In this document: piece by piece, positions 13,430 through 17,723 of the stretch
Position numbering within the stretch: position 1 is the first letter of the stretch
How the letters are laid out: the number at the start of each line of letters is the position of its first letter
Assembly: GCA_022561355.1 (NCBI GenBank)
Contig: JADFRJ010000019.1
Location: 1-17,723, forward strand
From: Chloroflexota bacterium
GTDB taxonomy: Bacteria > Chloroflexota > Dehalococcoidia > DSTF01 > RBG-16-68-14
Direction: 5' to 3'
DNA length: 17,723 nt
Program-made: the position numbers and the translations under genes
The notes under the pieces: model-generated
Told to the model about the DNA's origin: nothing
Seen by the model: the letters and a program-made list of their open reading frames with translations, nothing else
Databases searched by the model: none

Positions 13430-14887
13430 GTGAGCGTCGTCACCATGAGTAGGCTCGTGATTCTCGCCGGACTCTTGGTGGCGTTTGCGCTCGCGGCGCC
13501 AGGAAGCACCACGGCCACGTCTCTCCACGAAGTCAAGGAGTTCACGGGGGACGGCTCCACGTTCAACGACGACTTCGGCCAGAGCGTGGCGGTCAGCGGC
13601 GACACCGCAGTTGTGGGCTCGCCGTTAGAGAATGCCTTCCGAGACAACTACGGCGCGGTCTATGTCTACCAGCGTGACAGGGGCGGAGCGGGCAATTGGG
13701 GCGAGGTGACCAAACTCCAGACCGTTGATCGGGTTAATGGCCTCGGCGCGAGCGTGGCGATCAGCGGTGACACGGCCGTCGTCGTGTCTGGCATCGCTGC
13801 GTACGTGTTTGACCGCGATGAGGGCGGCGTAGACAGCTGGGGCCAGGTGGCCACGCTGAAACCGAACGCGCAGTTCACAGGTTTTCCCCGCAGGGACGTG
13901 GCGATCAGCGGCGACACCATAGCGTTCGCTGGGCTCGTCAGCGATGCTATCCCTAACACTAGAGCGGTGTACATTTATCAGCGTAACGAGGGCGGCGCGG
14001 ACAACTGGGGCGAGGTAACCAAGCTCACGGGCTCCAGCGCGGAACCCTTCGATGGCTTCGGCGCCAGCATGGCCGTCAGCGATGACACAATCGTGGTCGG
14101 GGCACCGGAGCGGATCGGTGGCAGCAGCCCACCTACGTCGAACGGTGTTGCCTACATCTTCGAGCGTAACCACGGCGGCGATGACAACTGGGGTGAGGTG
14201 AAGAAGGTCACCGGCTCAGATACTGAACCGGGCGACGTATTCGGCGGCAGTGTGGCGGTCAGCGGCGAGACGGCAGTGGTTGGCGCGTATCGCATCTCCA
14301 CTCATCCCACCTCCTGCTGTACCGGGGCGGCGTACATCTTCCACCGCAACCAGGGCGGGACCGACAACTGGGGCGAGGCGAAGAAGATCACCTCCGCAGA
14401 CGGCGGCCGGTTCGGCGCCAGCGTAGCGGTTGACGGCGAAATCGCGGTCGTCGGCGCGTGGCGCGCAGAATTGGCATATGCGTTCCAGCGTCACGTTGGT
14501 GGAGAAGACAACTGGGGCCAGGTAGCACAGCTCAGCGCCTCCAACGCCGGGTTTCAGGACTTCTTCGGCTCTAGCGTGGCGGTCAGTGGGGACACCGGCA
14601 TCGTCGGCGCGCCCGGCGAAGACGGTGCCCCAATCAAAGGGTGTTGCGGCTCGGCATACGTGTTCGACCTGCTGCTTCCCAAGCCTAGGCTAACCGGCGA
14701 CGCCAGCTGCGACGGCATCGTAACTGCAGTCGACGCCGCTCTCATCCTCCAATTTAGAGCTGGCCTCATCGTGTCGGTGCCCTGCCCGGACGACGCGGAT
14801 GCCGACAAGGACAGCGATATCGACAGCATCGACGCCGCGCTCATCCTGCAGTTCACCGCAGGGCTGCTTAACAGCCTGCCACCGTAG
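13430..14887 (+). CDS. Exported FG-GAP repeat protein with dockerin-like C terminus
   Basis: A ~485-residue secreted protein. A signal peptide (SRLVILAGLLVAFALAAPGS) is followed by about seven ~55-60-residue FG-GAP/integrin beta-propeller-like repeats. Each centres on FGxSVAVSGDTAVVGAP and then a Y(V/I)(Y/F)xRxxGGxxNWGEVxKL strand; repeats 2, 3 and 6 are the most diverged. The end (about the last 65 residues) holds two dockerin type I-like calcium-binding repeats, GDASCDGIVTAVDAALILQ and DADKDSDIDSIDAALILQ. A seven-bladed propeller with a dockerin-like tail suggests surface display or binding; there is no enzymatic motif. The start is unsure: GTG 13430 is preceded by GAGAGGGGG; ATG 13445 gives the tidiest signal peptide; an in-frame ATG at 13391 has no ribosome binding site. 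Confidence 0.88.
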   Translation: MSVVTMSRLVILAGLLVAFALAAPGSTTATSLHEVKEFTGDGSTFNDDFGQSVAVSGDTAVVGSPLENAFRDNYGAVYVYQRDRGGAGNWGEVTKLQTVDRVNGLGASVAISGDTAVVVSGIAAYVFDRDEGGVDSWGQVATLKPNAQFTGFPRRDVAISGDTIAFAGLVSDAIPNTRAVYIYQRNEGGADNWGEVTKLTGSSAEPFDGFGASMAVSDDTIVVGAPERIGGSSPPTSNGVAYIFERNHGGDDNWGEVKKVTGSDTEPGDVFGGSVAVSGETAVVGAYRISTHPTSCCTGAAYIFHRNQGGTDNWGEAKKITSADGGRFGASVAVDGEIAVVGAWRAELAYAFQRHVGGEDNWGQVAQLSASNAGFQDFFGSSVAVSGDTGIVGAPGEDGAPIKGCCGSAYVFDLLLPKPRLTGDASCDGIVTAVDAALILQFRAGLIVSVPCPDDADADKDSDIDSIDAALILQFTAGLLNSLPP

Positions 14888-14922
14888 CACACAAAAGGCC
14901 ACAGCCTCATCGCGTGCTATCG

Positions 14923-14964
14923 AGGCCCACAGGCGCGTGAGTCCTAGCGACAGGCTGCGTTAGC
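14923..14964 (+). repeat. 42-base direct repeat, copy 1
   Basis: Matches 15550-15591 at 36 of 42 positions without gaps; core GAGTCCTAGCG, one variable base, then CAGGCTG. A shorter match, GCGTCTGG, recurs a little downstream of both copies. The two copies bracket the GGDEF-like gene at 15064-15567. Confidence 0.7.
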
Positions 14965-15007
14965 CGCAGCCGGCGAACGCGGTCGCGGCAGCGTCTGGTC
15001 TTCACGC

Positions 15008-15036
15008 TTCAGCCCAACCCGGAAAGTGCCGATAAT
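15008..15036 (+). promoter_or_regulatory. Possible promoter of the GGDEF-like gene
   Basis: TTCAGC (15008-15013), 17 bases, GATAAT (15031-15036), about 28 bases before the ATG at 15064. The -10 is good, the -35 weak. Confidence 0.35.
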
Positions 15037-15063
15037 CGCACTAGGAAGGTGCGTTCAACCCCG

Positions 15064-15567
15064 ATGAAAGAACGAAATGCGTTACGGATTATTCAGCGCG
15101 ACAAGCTGATCCTTGCACTGGATACTCAACTGAAGCGGGCCATCCAGGACGACGAAAACTTCTCCGTGATCGCCTGCGTAGCCCAGGGACTTCCAGACGA
15201 AAACTTCGATGACATCATCTCCGTAGCAGAGGTATGTCTGCGGGCTGCCTTGCGGGACAACGACCGGTCCGGCCGGCTAGACCGCTCGACGATCATCATG
15301 GGGCTTCCAGGTACGTCCCTCCACGAGGCAAAATCGCTCGCCTCTCGCCTCATCGGCGACTTCAGTCTGCGTGCCGCACACCTTCGGCCCATATCATGGC
15401 GGACCGGCATTACAACGTTTCCTCAAGACGGGGTTCGGGTGCAGGCACTCATCGATGCGGCGATCGAGGCCGCGCAGGACGCCAGGATGAACTACTCTCG
15501 CAAGGGCCTCAGCCAAGCCTGGCTGGCGACTCTTCCGAGCGCACCGTCCAGGCCCACAAGCGACTGA
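15064..15567 (+). CDS. GGDEF-like domain protein lacking the signature motif
   Basis: A 167-residue soluble protein with the sequence rhythm of a nucleotide-cyclase (GGDEF) fold: an N-terminal helix with RDKLILALDTQLKRA, strand FSVIACVA, helix DIISVAEVCLRAALRDNDRSGRL, then the strand region where GGDEF should stand, here LDRSTIIMGLPGT, then EAKSLASRLIGDF and the typical GITTFPQDG and LIDAAIEAAQDA C-terminal blocks. The GG(D/E)EF loop and the metal-binding Asp of active enzymes are absent, so it should not make cyclic di-GMP; it may bind a nucleotide or a partner. ATG 15064 is chosen; GTG 15049 in frame is an alternative with poorer spacing from AGGAAGG. Its 3' end overlaps the second copy of the 42-base repeat. 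Confidence 0.72.
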   Translation: MKERNALRIIQRDKLILALDTQLKRAIQDDENFSVIACVAQGLPDENFDDIISVAEVCLRAALRDNDRSGRLDRSTIIMGLPGTSLHEAKSLASRLIGDFSLRAAHLRPISWRTGITTFPQDGVRVQALIDAAIEAAQDARMNYSRKGLSQAWLATLPSAPSRPTSD

Positions 15568-15591
15568 GTCCTAGCGCCAGGCTGAGGTAGC
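15550..15591 (+). repeat. 42-base direct repeat, copy 2
   Basis: Second copy of the repeat at 14923-14964 (36 of 42 identical), overlapping the last codons of the GGDEF-like gene and its stop. Spacing between copies is 627 bases. Confidence 0.7.
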
Positions 15592-15689
15592 GTCTGGCAG
15601 CGTCCTCAAGTAGCGAGTTGTTCCCAGCTGCCGATCCGGAAGCTGCGCTCAGTTAGACTGCCGGACGGACCGGCTAGTGAGTGCGGGCG

Positions 15690-15998
15690 TCAATCGTCCT
15701 CCTCACCAATCCGTTTCGCGAGGAAGGCCGTCTGCATGGCGATCTCTTCGAGCGTGAATGGCTCCGTCTGCTCTCTAAGATGCTTGATAACGGCGGAGTG
15801 ATTGATCCGGTAGACGTTCCTGCGTCCGTTCTTGGCGTGCGACGCAATGCCGTCCTCTTCCAGCGCCCGTACGATGCTGATGACAGTTCGCTCGGTCAGC
15901 CCGACAGCCGTCGAGATATCGCGAAGCGTGCTGTTGGGATGGATCGCCACGTGCAGAAGAACAACGGCATGATTCGTCAGAAACTTCCATGCTGGCAT
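15690..15998 (-). CDS. Winged-helix transcriptional regulator (MarR-like)
   Basis: A 102-residue single-domain DNA-binding protein. NHAVVLLHVAIHPNSTLRDI, then STAVGLTERTVISIVRALEE and DGIASHAKNGRRNVYRI form a helix-turn-helix (about residues 25-52) followed by a wing, as in small MarR-type regulators that act as dimers. The C-terminal ~30 residues are acidic and may be a dimerisation or ligand part. No cysteine cluster or second domain is present. It lies 35 bases downstream of the 35-residue membrane micropeptide on the same strand, with only a weak ribosome binding site of its own, so the two are probably one transcript. Its target is unknown; self-regulation and control of the divergent GGDEF-like gene are possible. 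Confidence 0.82.
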   Translation of the reverse strand: MPAWKFLTNHAVVLLHVAIHPNSTLRDISTAVGLTERTVISIVRALEEDGIASHAKNGRRNVYRINHSAVIKHLREQTEPFTLEEIAMQTAFLAKRIGEEDD

Positions 15999-16033
15999 GG
16001 AGTACGGCTCGTTTCCAGCGGGACGCTATCCGC

Positions 16034-16141
16034 TTACTTGTCGCGGCCAGCCGGTAGATCAGCCGCTAGATCGAATGGTACCAGGCCGCCCATCACGAAC
16101 AGATAGGCAAACAGTCCAAACATGTCGGAAGCGAACTTCAT
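16034..16141 (-). CDS. 35-residue membrane micropeptide (copy 2)
   Basis: A 35-residue peptide starting at ATG 16141 (minus), preceded by a near-ideal GAGGAGG (complement of 16151-16157) with 9-base spacing. One hydrophobic segment (about residues 7-21, MFGLFAYLFVMGGLV) is followed by a polar, charged tail ending in GRDK, so a single-span membrane peptide is likely. It is homologous to the peptide at 5538-5633: 17 of 23 residues identical from the shared Lys to the shared Asp, with most identical Ala, Gly, Leu and Pro residues using different codons. It precedes the winged-helix regulator by 35 bases on the same strand. No known small-protein family comes to mind. Confidence 0.78.
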   Translation of the reverse strand: MKFASDMFGLFAYLFVMGGLVPFDLAADLPAGRDK

Positions 16142-16181
16142 TGACAACGACCTCCTCAAGTCAGATCATCACGCTCTCGCA

Positions 16182-16196
16182 GGCTTCGGCGAAGCC
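16182..16196. repeat. Palindrome GGCTTC-GGC-GAAGCC
   Basis: A perfect 6-bp inverted repeat with a 3-base centre, in the divergent region between the micropeptide and the GGDEF-like gene, about 40 bases upstream of the micropeptide start. Could be an operator for the winged-helix protein encoded downstream of the micropeptide. Confidence 0.35.
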
Positions 16197-16342
16197 GCTG
16201 CTTTCAGCATGCCGTGCCCGTGTTACGGCGAGGTTATGCGCTTGTTTCGTCTTGGTGAAATTCACGGAAGTTACGTTTGCCGGCAGGCCGAGTAGAGGGG
16301 CGGGTTATCACACAGCCGTTAATTGCCGAACATCCAATAGAG

Positions 16343-16356
16343 CCCTGATTTCAGGG
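16343..16356 (+). promoter_or_regulatory. Palindrome abutting the ribosome binding site
   Basis: CCCTGA-TT-TCAGGG is a perfect inverted repeat whose right arm runs into the GGGAGGAG ribosome binding site (16354-16361) of the next gene. As RNA it could partly hide that site; as DNA it could be an operator. Confidence 0.35.
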
Positions 16357-16368
16357 AGGAGACGCAGT

Positions 16369-16770
16369 ATGGATCCTACGAATCGCGGAAGCCAGCCTCT
16401 CATCGTGGGCGGGGACGAGTTCATGGCTCGCCTTGCTGACGAGATCGTCCGCAGCGATCGCTACGAACATCCCTTCGCGATCCTCACACTGCAACCGCCC
16501 GCAGGGGCGCAAGACTTTGGAGACCTGACCGGCCGCTGGCTGGATTCGCCCGCGAGCGGCCTCACGAGAGGCTGCGACGTTGTAGCGGTGTTGGACGATG
16601 GTCCGATGTTGATCATCATGCTCCCCGAGACTGACGTTTCGGGAGCTGGATCAGTGCTGGAGCGCCTGCGCTCCGCCATCGCCGAAACGGAGCAGGAGTG
16701 GGAGTTCGGCCTGTTTGAGTATCCACAGAACAAAGCGCAACTGCAGGAGTTGATAGAGAAGGCAGCCTGA
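16369..16770 (+). CDS. Small GGDEF-like protein lacking the signature motif
   Basis: A 133-residue protein that looks like a shortened nucleotide-cyclase fold: DEFMARLADEIVRSDRYEHP and FAILTLQPP (first helix and strand), VVAVLDDGPMLIIMLPETD where active enzymes have RxGGDEFxxLLPxTD, then a helix SVLERLRSAI, and a short FGLFEYPQN and LQELIEKAA end. The GGDEF residues are gone, so it is predicted to be catalytically dead. The GGDE at residues 14-17 is only a chance resemblance, in the wrong place. ATG 16369 has a strong GGGAGGAG 7 bases upstream. Its stop overlaps the start of the PAS-GGDEF gene (TGATG), so the two are translated together and the proteins may act as a pair. Confidence 0.75.
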   Translation: MDPTNRGSQPLIVGGDEFMARLADEIVRSDRYEHPFAILTLQPPAGAQDFGDLTGRWLDSPASGLTRGCDVVAVLDDGPMLIIMLPETDVSGAGSVLERLRSAIAETEQEWEFGLFEYPQNKAQLQELIEKAA

Positions 16771-17723
16771 TGACAGCAGACGACCTTGAGCGAGAGATCG
16801 AACGCCACCAGGAGACAATGGAAGCTCTCCGCGAGAGCCAGGAAACCGTGCGCGCTCTCCTCGATGCCACCACGGAAACGGCGCTCCTCATCGATCTAGA
16901 TGGAGGAATCCTCGCCCTCAACGAAGTAGCGTTCGAACGGCTACGCCGCCTCTCCCGCAGACCCGTCGGCGACAGGCGCGTGGAGCTGGTTGGGCGTAAC
17001 GTCTTCGAGCTGTTCCCGCCAGGGTTGGGGGAGCAGCGGAAAGCGCGCAACGACGCCGTCATCCAGTCCGGCGTACCAGCCCGCTTTGAAGATGAGCGGG
17101 CAGGGCGGTGGATGGACAACACGATCTATCCGATCTTCGATGCTGACGGCAACGTCGCGAAACTGGCGGTCTTTTCTTACGATATCACCGACCGGAAGTG
17201 GTCCGAGCTAACGCTGCACCGCGCGCTGCGTGAGGAGCAAGAGCGCGCCAGGCTCGATCCGCTCACCGGGGCCTTCAACCACCGCGCAATCGTCGAGGAG
17301 CTGCAGAAGCTCATACAGCGCGCGGAAGGCGCCGCGCCCTTTGCGGTCCTGATCGTCGACCTGGATGGACTGAAGTCAATCAACGACGGTTATGGCCATC
17401 CCATGGGCGACGCCGCCCTGGTCGTGGTCGCCGATGCGCTGTTCCGCGACCGCGCGATCGTAGGGCGCTACGGCGGCGACGAATTCGTCGTGGCCCTTCC
17501 TGGCGCTGACATGGCACGGGCGGAGCAATACAAGGCCGACGTTGTGGCGGCGCTCAAAGCCTCCGAGATAGTCGACGAGGGCAGCGGGCAGCGCATTCCT
17601 GTCATGGCGAGCATAGGCATCGCCGTTCATCCTGACGACGCCAAGGCTGTCTCGTCGCTGATCGAAAAGGCGGACGACGAGATGTACGCCCAGAAGCGAC
17701 AACGTCCTGTGATCCGGCCCCGG
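16770..17723 (+). CDS. PAS-GGDEF diguanylate cyclase (3' end cut by the window)
   Basis: The frame is open to the last base (318 codons), so the C terminus may be incomplete. Residues 1-30 form a charged coiled coil; about 27-145 a PAS sensor domain (LLDATTETALLIDLDGGILALNE; ending in YDITDRK); about 160-318 a GGDEF domain with DPLTGAFNHRA, the metal-binding stretch VDLDGLKSINDGYGHPMGD (Asp197, Asn205), and an intact GGDEF at 235-239, followed by SIGIAVHPDD. It should make cyclic di-GMP from two GTP. The inhibitory I-site, RxxD just before the motif, reads R226-D-R-A, lacking the Asp, so product inhibition through this site is unlikely. No membrane segment is seen; the PAS ligand is unknown. 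Its ATG overlaps the stop of the small GGDEF-like gene. Confidence 0.93.
   Translation, partial: MTADDLEREIERHQETMEALRESQETVRALLDATTETALLIDLDGGILALNEVAFERLRRLSRRPVGDRRVELVGRNVFELFPPGLGEQRKARNDAVIQSGVPARFEDERAGRWMDNTIYPIFDADGNVAKLAVFSYDITDRKWSELTLHRALREEQERARLDPLTGAFNHRAIVEELQKLIQRAEGAAPFAVLIVDLDGLKSINDGYGHPMGDAALVVVADALFRDRAIVGRYGGDEFVVALPGADMARAEQYKADVVAALKASEIVDEGSGQRIPVMASIGIAVHPDDAKAVSSLIEKADDEMYAQKRQRPVIRPR

Noticed and set aside
14939..14970. Integron attC site (GTTAGCC near the repeat)
   Set aside because: GTTAGCC does not fit GTTRRRY, no matching RYYYAAC inverse core is placed correctly, and no integron integrase is present.
16408..16419. GGDE near the N terminus of the 133-residue protein as a catalytic motif
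   Set aside because: It stands before the first helix of the fold, not in the central hairpin; the true motif position reads LDDGP.
1..17723. CRISPR array, transposase or intact prophage genes
   Set aside because: No regularly spaced repeats, no transposase motifs and no phage structural genes were found; only the integrase remnant points to mobile DNA.

Overview
The window is GC-rich, gene-dense bacterial DNA. The best taxonomic hint is the FG-GAP protein at 13430-14887. It ends in two dockerin-like repeats of the GDxxCDGxxxxxDAALILQ type, which I associate with exported proteins of Chloroflexota, especially Dehalococcoidia-related lineages. A fused glutaredoxin-thioredoxin reductase and a sigma factor paired with a small Cys-rich protein fit that reading. 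The assignment is an inference, not a proof.

Layout. (1) 1-2137, plus strand: the 3' end of zwf, then pgl and a ROK glucokinase with overlapping ends, forming a glucose phosphorylation and oxidative pentose phosphate operon. (2) 2205-5234, plus strand: a possible 40-codon ORF, an acetolactate synthase-type ThDP enzyme, and a glutaredoxin-thioredoxin reductase fusion. (3) 5235-5775: a non-coding stretch with strong inverted repeats and a 31-residue membrane peptide gene. (4) 5776-8137, minus strand: ftsH and a small DUF2630-like gene. (5) 8251-9196, plus strand: an ECF-like sigma factor and a Cys/His zinc-binding protein, probably its anti-sigma factor. (6) 9545-10988, minus strand: ccdA and tlpA (membrane thiol-redox relay). 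(7) 11241-12670, plus strand: an FNT-family channel with an N-terminal zinc ribbon, then an unrecognised gene. (8) 12671-13272: a decayed tyrosine-recombinase fragment and tRNA-Arg(UCU). (9) 13430-17723: the exported FG-GAP/dockerin protein, two GGDEF-like proteins without the signature motif, a winged-helix regulator with a second copy of the membrane peptide, and a PAS-GGDEF diguanylate cyclase cut by the window edge.

Two features stand out. First, the promoter regions of ftsH, the DUF2630-like gene and ccdA-tlpA share a two-part motif: CGGGTAAGGAACG or a close variant, exactly 11 bases, then GCGTCT, always on the coding strand, with spacers that differ. The sigma/anti-sigma pair lies among these genes, so a local redox- or envelope-stress regulon is a reasonable hypothesis. 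Second, two unannotated micro-ORFs about 10.5 kb apart (5538-5633 plus; 16034-16141 minus) encode membrane peptides identical at 17 of 23 aligned residues. Both have good ribosome binding sites and many synonymous differences, which points to a real, conserved small-protein family that I cannot name.
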